Counted from the stretch's first letter, positions 44,017 through 53,336 are shown. The stretch: DNA of 64,000 nt from an uncultured Roseobacter sp. (GCA_947488305.1 CANKZM010000004.1:377501-441500); one strand, 5' to 3'. Made by a program: numbers and translations. The notes: generated by a model from the sequence alone, not told the origin.

Positions 44017-45641
44017 TATGCACTCTCCTCTTTGTCTTCTTCCAGCCAGCTCCGGAGTATCTCTACGGTCTCTTCCTGCCGCTCTCCGATCATCGACCTG
44101 AGCCGTTCAACCGGATCCTGATCAGAGGGCACTGCTATTCCGATGTCCGGAAGGGCAACACCGTCGTTGTCAAACCCCGAAATCACGGGCAGGTCGGGCA
44201 GATCGGAGGTATCTCCTTCAACCTCACCCGCGAGGCTTCCCTGACCGGAGGTAGTGCCGTCGGCAGCGGGCAAGGCCGCCACGGCATTTTGGTCAGTCAA
44301 GACGGGTTTGGTGAGCAAAGGACGAACAACAAAAAGGCCCAAAATTAACGTTACCAACGCAAGAACGGCCATTTGAATCGCAGACATCAAGTCGATGTGC
44401 ATGCCGCTCCAAAAGGAGTTTGTCACTTCCGTGCCTTGGGGTGAAACACTTTGCAGTCCCATAGACTTGATCGTGATGATGTCACCTCGCCCTTCGTCAA
44501 AGCCGACAGCGGATGCCACCAGATCTTTCAAGGCATTCAATTCGCCTTCTTCGCGAGGGGCGAATGTCTCTTGTCCGCTTTCATCAATCAAAGTTGCTTC
44601 GTTTACCAGGACTGCGACTGTCACACGTTTGATCGAGCCTGGAACGCGTACGATTTCCCGTTCTGTCTCTGAAACCTCGTAATTGACCCGCTCCCGCGAT
44701 TCGCTGTTTTCGGACGAGCTGTTTTCGCCGCCATTGCCGTCTTCATCAGGTAGGTTTGACGCGACGGTAACGTCGCCGCCCCCTGCCTCGGATGATGACG
44801 TACTCCGCTCTTCGGTATCGGTACTGATTGCCACCCGGCTTTCAGGATCGAATATGCGCTCCCGAATCGCCTCGCTCTCATTCACGGTGTCCACGCTTAC
44901 TTCGACAACGGAGTTTCCGAACCCAACGCGGGCGTCCAAAAGCCGCTCGACCCGCGCTTTCAGAACTTCGGCCTTGTCTTCCCCGCCAACTGTCGGCGCT
45001 ACCTCGTCCGTGGTGCTGACAAGCGAACCATTAGCATCAATTACGGCGACATCTTCGGATGCGAGCCCCGCAACGGCTGAGGATACGAGAAACTGGATGG
45101 CCTTGGCCTGCTGTGGGGTCATTGCAGCGCCGGTCGGCGAAACCGCCACGGATGCTTTGGGTGTCACGCCGCGTTGAAACGGATTCGATCCTGTACTTGC
45201 AATGTGCACCCGCGCCATTGAGATGTGAGGGCTGGAGACGATTGTACGCGCCAGTTCACCTTCCTTTGCCCGCCAGTACGCCGCATCGAACATCTGTGAT
45301 GTCGTGCCAAACCCGTTCAGAGAATCAAGCAGTTCATAGCCCCGGCTCGAATTTGCCGGTAGTCCCTCACTGGCCAGCGTCATGCGAAGTTGATCTCGCT
45401 CGTTCGAATCGACAAAGATTGAGCCGCCTCGGACTTCGAAGGCCGCACCTCTTTGTTCCAAGGCCCGGACGACGTCGCCGGCGGCACCGTTTTCAAGACC
45501 TGCATAGAGTAGGGTCATGCTGGGCGCTGTTGCCATCCGGGACATCGCGAGGATGCCGAAGAACATGGCGCCGGTCGCCAAAACGACAATTACCTGCCGT
45601 CGCAAGGGTAACATTGTCCATGCTTTTACAATTTGCTGCAA
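44016..45641 (-). CDS. fliF: Flagellar MS-ring protein FliF
   Basis: FliF forms the membrane MS ring. Two membrane helices flank a large periplasmic part: one near the N-terminus (VIVVLATGAMFFGILAM) and one near residue 430 (MAVLALVTLILGLFVVRPLL). Ring-building motifs include LYAGLENGAAGDVVRALEQRGAAFEV and ISMARVHIAS. The C-terminal tail VERLRSMIGERQEETVEILRSWLEE is the FliG-binding motif, implying a FliG elsewhere. I favour a TTG start (541 residues) with GGAGG five bases upstream; the track uses another TTG 16 codons earlier. Confidence 0.94.
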   Translation of the reverse strand: MQQIVKAWTMLPLRRQVIVVLATGAMFFGILAMSRMATAPSMTLLYAGLENGAAGDVVRALEQRGAAFEVRGGSIFVDSNERDQLRMTLASEGLPANSSRGYELLDSLNGFGTTSQMFDAAYWRAKEGELARTIVSSPHISMARVHIASTGSNPFQRGVTPKASVAVSPTGAAMTPQQAKAIQFLVSSAVAGLASEDVAVIDANGSLVSTTDEVAPTVGGEDKAEVLKARVERLLDARVGFGNSVVEVSVDTVNESEAIRERIFDPESRVAISTDTEERSTSSSEAGGGDVTVASNLPDEDGNGGENSSSENSESRERVNYEVSETEREIVRVPGSIKRVTVAVLVNEATLIDESGQETFAPREEGELNALKDLVASAVGFDEGRGDIITIKSMGLQSVSPQGTEVTNSFWSGMHIDLMSAIQMAVLALVTLILGLFVVRPLLTKPVLTDQNAVAALPAADGTTSGQGSLAGEVEGDTSDLPDLPVISGFDNDGVALPDIGIAVPSDQDPVERLRSMIGERQEETVEILRSWLEEDKEESA

Positions 45642-45702
45642 AACTGCCTCCGTCGAGCTGAACCTTCTGTTCAACGTTGGCAACAGCAATGAACCATCTG
45701 CC

Positions 45703-45717
45703 TTAACAATCGGTTAG
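45703..45717. promoter_or_regulatory. CtrA-like box between divergent fliF and fliL operons
   Basis: TTAACAATCGGTTAG fits TTAA-N7-TTAA with one mismatch at the last base. It lies about 60 bases upstream of fliF and 47 bases upstream of fliL, where it could serve both flagellar operons. Confidence 0.5.
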
Positions 45718-45763
45718 TGCAAATGGGTCTATAACAAGTTTCGTAAACATCGATGGGTTGATT

Positions 45764-46258
45764 ATGGCAGACGCGACAGTTCAGGAAGCTGAGGAAAGTC
45801 CAAAATCCAGCAAAATGCCTCTAATCATTGGGCTGGTTCTTGCTCTGGTCGGGGGCGGGGGTGGCTTCTTTGCCACCAGTCAGGGACTGATCCTGGCGCC
45901 CGAATCGGAAAAAAAGGAAGAGGCCAGCGAAAAGCCCGCGACAGACGGCAAGTTCGACAAAATTGCCTTTGTTCCGATGGATCCTCTGACGATCTCCATG
46001 CCGTTGAGCAGTCGTTACAACCATTTGCGCTTTCGCGGAGAGTTAGAAGTCGCGAAGGACTATGCGCAGGAAGTCGAGACGGTCTTGCCGCGAATCGTGG
46101 ATGTTTTGAACAGCTATCTCAGGGCTCTGGAAATCTCGGACATAGAACAGGCCGCGTCGCTGGCACGATTACGGTCTCAAATGCTGCGCAGGGTCCAGAT
46201 TGTTGCGGGCCCTGGACGCATCAACGACCTACTCATCATGGAATTTGTACTGAATTAA
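45764..46258 (+). CDS. fliL: Flagellar basal body-associated protein FliL (first copy)
   Basis: The 164-residue protein has a short cytoplasmic N-terminus, one membrane helix (PLIIGLVLALVGGGGGFF), a Glu/Lys-rich linker and the FliL periplasmic domain (FVPMDPLTISMPL, HLRFRGELEV, LPRIVDVLNSYLRAL, SQMLRRVQIVAGPGRINDLLIMEFVL). FliL surrounds the stator and supports torque. The ATG is two codons after the TTG used in the track. It leads the plus-strand motility operon. A second FliL-family gene lies near 55.6 kb. Confidence 0.9.
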   Translation: MADATVQEAEESPKSSKMPLIIGLVLALVGGGGGFFATSQGLILAPESEKKEEASEKPATDGKFDKIAFVPMDPLTISMPLSSRYNHLRFRGELEVAKDYAQEVETVLPRIVDVLNSYLRALEISDIEQAASLARLRSQMLRRVQIVAGPGRINDLLIMEFVLN

Positions 46259-46268
46259 GGAGTGCGAC

Positions 46269-46652
46269 ATGGATTTGATCGCTGACATTCTGCTTGCTGC
46301 AGGCGCCATTGGTGCAGGTATCTACTGTTTCATCCTCGGCCGTCGCCTCAACAGATTCAACGACCTGGAAAAGGGAGTTGGCGGTGCGGTGGCTGTTCTT
46401 TCGGCGCAGGTCGATGACCTGACAAAGACTCTGTCTTCCGCCCAGGCAACGGCCGCCTCTTCTGCAGCTACCTTGACTGAGTTGACGGAACGGGCAGAGG
46501 CAATGTCGCAGCGCCTCGAACTTCAGATGGCGTCGTTACACGATATTCCGCCAGCGCAACCAAAGCCGACCGCTCAACCATCCCCCGCCCCAGCGCAGCC
46601 AACATCTGGTGAACCGATGTTCGTACGCCACCGTGCAGCGGAGGTTCAGTAA
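46269..46652 (+). CDS. Membrane-anchored coiled-coil protein of the motility operon, function unknown
   Basis: The 127-residue product has an N-terminal membrane helix (DLIADILLAAGAIGAGIYCFILGRRL), a predicted coiled coil (about 35-90, with GAVAVLSAQVDDLTKTL) and a proline-rich end (IPPAQPKPTAQPSPAPAQP). It resembles small alphaproteobacterial motility-locus proteins, possibly DUF6468, though I am unsure of the family name. AAGGAG precedes the ATG; it follows fliL by ten bases and its stop abuts the MotE-like start. A role around the stator or FliL is inferred from position only. Confidence 0.7.
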   Translation: MDLIADILLAAGAIGAGIYCFILGRRLNRFNDLEKGVGGAVAVLSAQVDDLTKTLSSAQATAASSAATLTELTERAEAMSQRLELQMASLHDIPPAQPKPTAQPSPAPAQPTSGEPMFVRHRAAEVQ

Positions 46653-47249
46653 ATGAAATTCCGGCTCTCGCCCCGCCGCAATGGTCGGGGGTCATTGTTC
46701 CTGATTTGCTGCCTACTGCTTGGATCTGCTGCAATTCGTGTGGGCGGCGAAGCTGGCAAGGCAGTCGCGACCGAGAACCCGTTTCCGGTGGCCGCCGAGG
46801 CGAGCGCACCAAAGGATGATGCGGGTCCCAAGCTCGACAAAGAAGAAATGTCCGAAATGCTTGTCGCCTTCAAAAGACGTGAAGAGCGCATTGAGCGGAT
46901 GGAGCGGGAGATTCAAATCCGGCAAAAAGCGTTGCGTGTGGCGGACGAGGAAATTGAGAAAAGGCTGAAGGTACTCGAAGACGCGGAGGAGTCATTACGC
47001 TCTTTGCTGGCGATCGCGGATACCGCGGCGGAAGAAGACATCACCACGCTTACGTCGGTTTATGAAAACATGAAGCCTAAAGACGCAGCAGCTCTGTTTG
47101 AAGAGATGGAACCAGCCTTCGCTGCGGGCTTTCTTGGTCGTATGCGGCCTGATTCAGCGGCGGGAATCATGGCGGGTTTGTCGCCCCAAAAAGCCTACTC
47201 GATTAGCGTAATTCTAGCAGGTCGGAATGCGGATGCGCCGAAAGGCTAG
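46653..47249 (+). CDS. motE: MotE-like protein (MgtE-N-like domain)
   Basis: The 198-residue protein has an N-terminal signal or anchor (SLFLICCLLLGSAAIRVG), a charged coiled coil (about 65-115) and a C-terminal MgtE-N-like domain (LTSVYENMKPKDAAALFEEM, AGFLGRMRPDSAAGIMAGLSP). This is the pattern of the alphaproteobacterial MotE family. In Sinorhizobium MotE is reported as a chaperone for the periplasmic motility protein MotC. Here it directly follows the small coiled-coil gene and precedes motA and a large secreted protein that I propose as the MotC counterpart. Confidence 0.85.
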   Translation: MKFRLSPRRNGRGSLFLICCLLLGSAAIRVGGEAGKAVATENPFPVAAEASAPKDDAGPKLDKEEMSEMLVAFKRREERIERMEREIQIRQKALRVADEEIEKRLKVLEDAEESLRSLLAIADTAAEEDITTLTSVYENMKPKDAAALFEEMEPAFAAGFLGRMRPDSAAGIMAGLSPQKAYSISVILAGRNADAPKG

Positions 47250-47314
47250 TTGGCGTGAAGCTTTTTTAACCTCCTTTTGGCATCATCGAACCGTATAGGT
47301 TTTTGGGGACGAGT

Positions 47315-48184
47315 ATGATCGGAATCATCGGCATTATTACTGTTTTTGCTATGGTATTCGGCGGCTATCTTGCTGCCGGGGGCAAGATGGGCATTATCAT
47401 CAAGGCTTTGCCCTTCGAGATGACCATGATTGGCGGCGCAGCAGTTGGCGCTTTTCTGATCAGTAACGACTTTTCTGCGGTCAAACACACGTTGAAGGAC
47501 ATGGGTCGTGTCTTCAAAGGGCCGAAATGGTCGCACAATGACTATCGCGACCTGCTTTGCCTGCTGTTTGAATTGATACGTCTGGCACGTCAAAATCCAG
47601 TGGCTATCGAAGAGCACATAGAAGCGCCGGAAGACTCCTCGATCTTCTCAAAGTACGAGAAAATTCTGAAGGATAAAGAGGCCATCGCACTTATTTGCGA
47701 CACACTGCGGTCTGCATCAATGAATTACGACGACCCGCATCAGGTTGAAGAAGTGCTCGAAAAGCGCATGGAAGCAAACATGCATCACGCCATGCATTCG
47801 AGCCACGCGCTTCAGACTGTCGCAGATGGATTGCCTGCTTTGGGGATTGTTGCGGCTGTTTTGGGCATTATCAAAACGATGGGGTCGATTGATCAGCCGC
47901 CAGAGGTGCTCGGTAAACTGATCGGTGGTGCCCTCGTCGGTACATTTCTGGGCGTCTTTCTGGCGTATGGATTTGTGGGTCCGTTTGCGGCGAAAGTAAA
48001 AAGCGTCACCGAAGAAGACGGACACTTCTATCAGCTGATTCGAGAAGTTCTTGTTGCAAACCTGCATGCTCATGCGACCAACATTTGTATCGAAGTGGGG
48101 CGGCAGAACACTCCGTCACACCATCGCCCGAGCTTTGCGGAGTTGGAAGAAGCTCTGAAGGCAGTGAAGCAGGGTGCTGCATGA
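47315..48184 (+). CDS. motA: Flagellar stator protein MotA
   Basis: MotA is the proton-channel stator subunit that presses on the rotor. The 289-residue protein has four membrane helices, two at the N-terminus (IGIITVFAMVFGGYLAAGG, MTMIGGAAVGAFLIS) and two near residues 170-210 (LPALGIVAAVLGIIKTMGSI, GKLIGGALVGTFLGVFLAYGFVGP), separated by a charged cytoplasmic loop that meets FliG. The start MIGIIGIIT is preferred; the track uses a TTG four codons upstream. MotB does not follow; instead the stop overlaps the start of a large secreted protein gene. Confidence 0.95.
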   Translation: MIGIIGIITVFAMVFGGYLAAGGKMGIIIKALPFEMTMIGGAAVGAFLISNDFSAVKHTLKDMGRVFKGPKWSHNDYRDLLCLLFELIRLARQNPVAIEEHIEAPEDSSIFSKYEKILKDKEAIALICDTLRSASMNYDDPHQVEEVLEKRMEANMHHAMHSSHALQTVADGLPALGIVAAVLGIIKTMGSIDQPPEVLGKLIGGALVGTFLGVFLAYGFVGPFAAKVKSVTEEDGHFYQLIREVLVANLHAHATNICIEVGRQNTPSHHRPSFAELEEALKAVKQGAA

Positions 48185-50445
48185 AAAGGCTGGCTGCAGC
48201 GACCCTTATGGCTGCTGCGATTGGTTCCACGCCTGTTAGGGCTGAGCCGATCGTTGTTCGGTCAGGCGAGCATGAGACTTTTACCCGGATTGTTCTGCCG
48301 CTTCCGGACGGCGCAGTGTGGCAATTGCAAAACGAGCCGGGGAATAGCCAGCTTATTTTCGAAAACTACGATGATGGTTTTGATCTGAGCGTGGCTTTCG
48401 AGATCATCCCAAGAACACGGCTGACAGCATTGTTGGCACAGGATTCTCTCCTCGAACTTCAACTTGCGTGTGATTGTCCCGTCACAGCTTTTGTCGAGCA
48501 AGATGAGTTTCTGGTGATCGACATCTCGGATGGTGCCGAGCTGCCAGTTGCTGAACCGCTACCTGCTGAACCACCTCGTGAGGTGGCCACGACTTCGCCC
48601 CCGGTTTCCGAATTTTCCTATGGGCAACTCTTGTGGAGACGAGAGGGCGCCGAACCGGATGTGCAGGTACCCGCTGACCAAGCGGTCGCCGATAGTCCAG
48701 TGAAACCCTTGCACGAAGGCCAGATTTCTGAGCCCGATCTTGTCCTTGAGACGCAAACACGCTTGCTTGAAGCATTTGCAGATGCAGCATCTCGGGGGGT
48801 GTTGGATCCCGTCCAGCCCATTCAAGATGCTGATCCAGAACCGGAAATCGTCGAGCCAGAATTGGAAATCTTTGATTCATCTGCACAATTGCCCGATGCA
48901 GCCCTTTCTGCGGCAGGCAACATTCGCGTTACCAACAGTAAAGATGTCCCGCAAGACAACGCCATTGCCGACATTGCGCTGTCCGGCGCAATTTGTCTTG
49001 ATCCAAAACGCGTTGACGTTGGGAGTTGGAGCTCAGAGCAACCATTCAACAGCCAATTAGGTATTTTGCACCGAGAAATATACGACGAGATTGGTAGAGT
49101 GAGGACAAAAAAAGTTGTCGAACTGACGAAATTTTACCTCCACTACGGATTTGGTGCGGAAGCGCGGCAAACCTTGGCGCTGGTTCCTGACTTGATGCTT
49201 CGCTTTCCCGAACTGATCGATCTTGCAAGTATATTGGAATATGGTTTCGCGAAGAACCCGCGGAGTTTGCACCAATTTGCTGATTGTAACTCGGATGTAT
49301 CTCTCTGGGGCTTTTTGGCGGCTCAGGATTTTCCAAAAGACAACGCAGTTGACACGATGGCCGTGTTGAGGGCGTTACAGAATCTACCCTCTCATCTGCG
49401 CTACGTATTTGGCCCGATAGTCAGCGAGAAACTGCTGGAACGGGGCGAAGTGGAAAGCGCCAATCTGGCCTTACGGAGCTTTGGCAGCCTTTTGGAAAAT
49501 GAAGGCAAACCTCCGAAAATCGCGGTAGCAGAAGCAAAACTTTTGACAGGGGCAGATAAAGAAGCTCAAGCGGTTCTGGACGAAATAATCAAAGAAGACA
49601 CACCAGATGCGCCTGATGCGCTTATCAAGCTAATTCAAAAGCTTGTTGACGACGATCAACCGATTCCTGCTGACATCGCGCTCTTGGCCGAATCGTATTC
49701 ATTTGAGCTTCAGAACACAGAGTTGCGAGATTCCATGCTCCGGGCTTCAGTGTTGGCATCAACGCAATCCGGGCAATTCGATAAGTCTTTTGCAGCATTG
49801 GAAAAGCAAGAATACTCTTTTGATGAGGGAACTCGACGTGAACTGGCGAGTCATCTATTCACAAAAATTTCCACGGAAACGAACGACGCAGACTTCGTGA
49901 GTGTGTATTTCAATCGCTTCTTGCCGTTGAAGCAATTTGTAAACGATGATGTGCAGCTCGCTTTGGCGCAGCGCTTGTTGGAAATGGGATTCACCGACGA
50001 AGCTGACCAAGTGTCAAAAAGCGTCTCAAACGATTTTACTTCTGACGAATTGCGCGTCTTGCGCGCGCGGGTCCTGCTGCAACAACGGCAATATCAAGAT
50101 AGCCTGTCGGAGCTCGAAGGACTTGAAGGCGCCAATACTGCAGAATTGAGAGCAGAAATTTTGGAGCGACTAGGCGAGAACGAAGAAGCTGCCCGGTTAT
50201 TCGATTCTGCAGATTTGCCTGAACGGGCGGCCTCCAGTCTTTGGCTCGCAAACAATTGGTCTGATTTGGTAGACGAAAATACGCCGGTATTTGGCGCTAT
50301 TTCTGAAATTACAAATGATGAACCAGCGCCGATTTCCGTCAATGACCGCATGCTCGCAAATGCGGTAGCAGCACTGTCAAAAAGTGCTGAAGTTCGTGAT
50401 GCGCTTGAGCAGGCTCTTCAAGTGCTAGAAGTGACTGAGGAATAA
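48181..50445 (+). CDS. Large secreted motility-operon protein with helical repeats, MotC-like candidate
   Basis: I do not recognise a named family over the full length. The ATG overlaps the motA stop (ATGA), so it is translationally coupled. The 754-residue product has a signal peptide (MKRLAAATLMAAAIGSTPVRA), a beta-rich region to about 115 that recalls AMIN-type domains, a disordered Pro/Glu-rich stretch (about 120-290), and a C-terminal helical-repeat region (about 310-754) with TPR-like units. Position after motA and presence of a MotE-like gene suggest a divergent MotC, the periplasmic partner of MotB in rhizobia. Base composition looks more AT-rich than its neighbours (one 60-base line, 49801-49860, counts 26 G+C). 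Confidence 0.7.
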   Translation: MKRLAAATLMAAAIGSTPVRAEPIVVRSGEHETFTRIVLPLPDGAVWQLQNEPGNSQLIFENYDDGFDLSVAFEIIPRTRLTALLAQDSLLELQLACDCPVTAFVEQDEFLVIDISDGAELPVAEPLPAEPPREVATTSPPVSEFSYGQLLWRREGAEPDVQVPADQAVADSPVKPLHEGQISEPDLVLETQTRLLEAFADAASRGVLDPVQPIQDADPEPEIVEPELEIFDSSAQLPDAALSAAGNIRVTNSKDVPQDNAIADIALSGAICLDPKRVDVGSWSSEQPFNSQLGILHREIYDEIGRVRTKKVVELTKFYLHYGFGAEARQTLALVPDLMLRFPELIDLASILEYGFAKNPRSLHQFADCNSDVSLWGFLAAQDFPKDNAVDTMAVLRALQNLPSHLRYVFGPIVSEKLLERGEVESANLALRSFGSLLENEGKPPKIAVAEAKLLTGADKEAQAVLDEIIKEDTPDAPDALIKLIQKLVDDDQPIPADIALLAESYSFELQNTELRDSMLRASVLASTQSGQFDKSFAALEKQEYSFDEGTRRELASHLFTKISTETNDADFVSVYFNRFLPLKQFVNDDVQLALAQRLLEMGFTDEADQVSKSVSNDFTSDELRVLRARVLLQQRQYQDSLSELEGLEGANTAELRAEILERLGENEEAARLFDSADLPERAASSLWLANNWSDLVDENTPVFGAISEITNDEPAPISVNDRMLANAVAALSKSAEVRDALEQALQVLEVTEE

Positions 50446-50469
50446 TCAAAACGCGAACACGATAGGTGT

Positions 50470-50491
50470 TTGGTTACTCTTAATAAACCAA
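50470..50491. repeat. Inverted repeat between the MotC-like and sltF-like genes
   Basis: TTGGTT and AACCAA arms are separated by ten AT-rich bases, 24 bases after the MotC-like stop and 51 bases before the sltF-like start. It may be an operator or weak hairpin; there is no T run. This 97-base gap is the only sizeable one within the plus-strand motility unit between motA and the fliJ-like gene. Confidence 0.35.
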
Positions 50492-50542
50492 GTTTGGATA
50501 TCCGTTGTACGCCTACAGAATGTGGTTGGAGCGGAGAAAAAA

Positions 50543-51250
50543 ATGCAGTTTTGCGGATCTGTGGCTGGAATACTTTCCTTGCTAATCACTTTCTCCGCGA
50601 CTGCGGCTTTCGCCAACAACGGCCATATCAAGAATGCGCGCGTCTGTGATGAGGCGATTATCTTAGCCTCCCAAGAATTCGATGTGCCGAAAACCGTCCT
50701 GAAAGCCGTTGCACGAACCGAGAGCGGGATAACTGTCGATGGGTCTTTTGTCGCTTGGCCCTGGACAATCAACATTGAAGGTAGAGGTTTGAGGTTTTCG
50801 TCCAAATCTGAAGCAGTGAACTACTTTCTAGACAGCTATTCGAGTGGCGCGCGCAACATTGATTTGGGCTGCTTCCAGGTAAACCACAGGTGGCATGGCG
50901 ACCGTTTTGGTTCGATTGACGATATGCTTAACCCAAAATCAAACACCCGATACGCGGCAAAATTCCTGAAAGAACTCTATTTCGAATTCGGGAATTGGAC
51001 AGCGGCGGTTGGAGCTTTTCACTCTCGCACAGCAAAATTCTCGGAAAAATACCTCGCCCGGTACATGCCCATTTATCGCGATTTGTCGGGTGAAAAAACA
51101 ACGAATACTCCGATCCTTCGCACGGTTGAAAGACAGAACCAGTTTCCGTTACTGCAAGGCACATCTCAAAGCCGTTCGAAGGGTTCTTTGTTTCCATTGG
51201 CGGCGGGGTCGGGCAGGGGTTTACTAAGTTCGCCCGGCGCGCGGGGTTGA
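50543..51250 (+). CDS. sltF: Flagellar lytic transglycosylase (SltF-like)
   Basis: The 235-residue secreted protein has a signal peptide (AGILSLLITFSATAAFA) and a lysozyme-like SLT domain with the catalytic Glu60 in ARTESGI, NIDLGCFQVNHRWHG and AAVGAFHS. Its C-terminal 60 residues are low in complexity. It would open the peptidoglycan for the growing rod, as SltF does in Rhodobacter sphaeroides. I start at MQFCGSV with GGAG upstream, seven codons after the GTG of the track. One base separates it from flhA. Confidence 0.85.
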   Translation: MQFCGSVAGILSLLITFSATAAFANNGHIKNARVCDEAIILASQEFDVPKTVLKAVARTESGITVDGSFVAWPWTINIEGRGLRFSSKSEAVNYFLDSYSSGARNIDLGCFQVNHRWHGDRFGSIDDMLNPKSNTRYAAKFLKELYFEFGNWTAAVGAFHSRTAKFSEKYLARYMPIYRDLSGEKTTNTPILRTVERQNQFPLLQGTSQSRSKGSLFPLAAGSGRGLLSSPGARG

Positions 51251-51251
51251 T

Positions 51252-53336
51252 ATGGAAAACCTATCCGTAAAGGCTCTATTCAACCCGACGATCCTGCTGG
51301 CCGTTGCTCTCATGGCTGTCATTGTAATGATGATCCTGCCGATGCCAGCATGGGTACTGGACATTGGCTTGGCAGCATCATTTGCGTTAGCGATCCTGAT
51401 TTTCACAATAACCCTGTTCATTGAGAAACCACTCGACTTTTCTGCTTTCCCAACAATTCTGCTCGCTTCTCTAATGCTGCGTTTGTCACTGAACGTATCT
51501 TCAACAAAACTAATCATTGGTCAGGGTCACACAGGAACTGACGCGGCAGGTGACGTAATTGAAGGTTTCGCTCAGTTCATAATGGGCGGGAGCGTCTTTC
51601 TGGGTTTGGTGGTCTTTTGCGTTCTATTGATCGTGAATTTCATGGTGATCACCAAAGGTGCCGCAAGAATGGCCGAAGTGGGTGCCCGGTTTGCTTTGGA
51701 CGGCATGCCCGGCAAGCAATTGGCCATCGACAGCGACATGTCGGCTGGTGCTATTTCACATCTGGAAGCGAAAGAGCGGCGAGAGCGGGAACAACAGGAA
51801 ACCACGTTCTTTGGCTCGCTTGATGGCGCATCCAAATTCGTGAAAGGCGATGCGATCGCAGGGTTGCTAATTACTCTGTTAAACTTGGTGGCCGGCTTGA
51901 TCATGGGCATAGCTATTCACGGCATGCCGATCGGACAGGCGTTTGAAACTTATGCAATTCTGACTGTTGGTGACGGGCTTGTGTCGCAGATACCAGCCGT
52001 CATCATTTCGATTGCTTCGGCGCTATTGCTTGCCCGGGGAGGGGCCCAAGGCGCGACCGATCTTGCAGTTTTCGGACAACTTGGCAAACATCCCGCAGCC
52101 CTCGCTACGGTTGCAGTGCTGATGGCACTGTTCGCGTTGTTTCCGGGATTGCCCTTTGCGCCCTTTATTTTCGGAAGTGCTGCGCTGGGGGGCACTGCAT
52201 TCTACCTGTACAAAAAAGCAAAACTACCGCCATTGATCGACCCGAGCGAGACTGAGGAGGAAGTTCTACCCAAAGAAAAGGCGCTCGGTGACATCTTGGA
52301 GATCGACGACATTCACGTGGAATTCGCGCCCGATCTCGTGAACATGGTATTGGATCCCGGCACCGGTCTTGATGCCCGTATCTCCAACATGCGAACTCAT
52401 GTGGCTTCTGTATATGGTTTGATTTTGCCAGAGATACGATTGACCGATAACGCGGCTCTGCCTGCCGGAACGTATCTTCTGAAAATTCAAGGCGTCGAAC
52501 AGGCCCGCGCCGCATTGAACCCTGACCAGATTCTGGCCCTGATTCCTGAAAATCCGATGAGCCTACCAAGCGGAACGGATACAAGTGAGCCCGTTTATGG
52601 TGCACCAGCACGTTGGATCAATACTAGGGATCAGGAACAGGCGGCCTTGGACGGTCTCACCCTAGTGACCCCAGCGGAAATCCTCGCAACTCATTTGCTG
52701 GAAACTGTAAAGCGCAACTTCAGCCGGCTCCTGACGCTCAAGGCTTTGCGACGATTGCTGAACGAAATGACCAATATCTCAAATCCGGCACGGGCCGAAG
52801 CCAATCGAAAACTTCTGGATGAGATGATCCCCGACAAGGTGCCGATTGATTCTCTTCACGCGGTACTTAGGCTCCTGCTTGACGAGCAAGTTTCCATCCG
52901 CAACCTTCCGCTCATCCTGGAAGCCACTGCGGAGGCGCGGGCGTTTAATCCGCAGCCTGAAGCTATTTGTGAACATGTCCGGCAACGATTGGGTTTCCAA
53001 CTGGTCGCAGAGATGCGCCGGGATGACGGTACCTTGCCATTGATTCAGCTTGCGCCTGAATGGGAGGACACTTTCAATACGTATCAAGTCGAAGCGGATC
53101 GCGGGCTTGATATCGCTTTGCCACCCGATCTCTTCAATCACCTTGCTGACAGTGTTTCTGAAAAGCTGCAGGACGCAAATCAGAACGGCATTAACGCGGC
53201 ACTTGTCACCAATACGCGCAGACGACGGTTTTTGCGAACAGTGATGCGGGCGAAGGGCATTAACAATCCTGTATTGTCGTTTGAGGAGATCGGACTTGAT
53301 GCAAGACCTTCACTGGTAGGGGTTGTTGCCGCGTGA
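51252..53336 (+). CDS. flhA: Flagellar export gate protein FlhA
   Basis: FlhA is the largest export-gate subunit. The 694-residue protein has about eight membrane helices in its first half, the conserved FHIPEP-region equivalent (DFSAFPTILLASLMLRLSLNVSSTKLII) and ARFALDGMPGKQLAIDSDMSAG, then a four-domain cytoplasmic part that receives chaperone-substrate complexes. Its stop overlaps the fliR GTG by four bases. The order flhA-fliR-flhB places three gate components together. Confidence 0.96.
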   Translation: MENLSVKALFNPTILLAVALMAVIVMMILPMPAWVLDIGLAASFALAILIFTITLFIEKPLDFSAFPTILLASLMLRLSLNVSSTKLIIGQGHTGTDAAGDVIEGFAQFIMGGSVFLGLVVFCVLLIVNFMVITKGAARMAEVGARFALDGMPGKQLAIDSDMSAGAISHLEAKERREREQQETTFFGSLDGASKFVKGDAIAGLLITLLNLVAGLIMGIAIHGMPIGQAFETYAILTVGDGLVSQIPAVIISIASALLLARGGAQGATDLAVFGQLGKHPAALATVAVLMALFALFPGLPFAPFIFGSAALGGTAFYLYKKAKLPPLIDPSETEEEVLPKEKALGDILEIDDIHVEFAPDLVNMVLDPGTGLDARISNMRTHVASVYGLILPEIRLTDNAALPAGTYLLKIQGVEQARAALNPDQILALIPENPMSLPSGTDTSEPVYGAPARWINTRDQEQAALDGLTLVTPAEILATHLLETVKRNFSRLLTLKALRRLLNEMTNISNPARAEANRKLLDEMIPDKVPIDSLHAVLRLLLDEQVSIRNLPLILEATAEARAFNPQPEAICEHVRQRLGFQLVAEMRRDDGTLPLIQLAPEWEDTFNTYQVEADRGLDIALPPDLFNHLADSVSEKLQDANQNGINAALVTNTRRRRFLRTVMRAKGINNPVLSFEEIGLDARPSLVGVVAA

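Noticed and set aside
45642-45763. Sigma-54 promoter in the fliF/fliL gap
   Set aside because: A TTGGCA occurs, but the TTGC-type -12 element is not found at the correct spacing.
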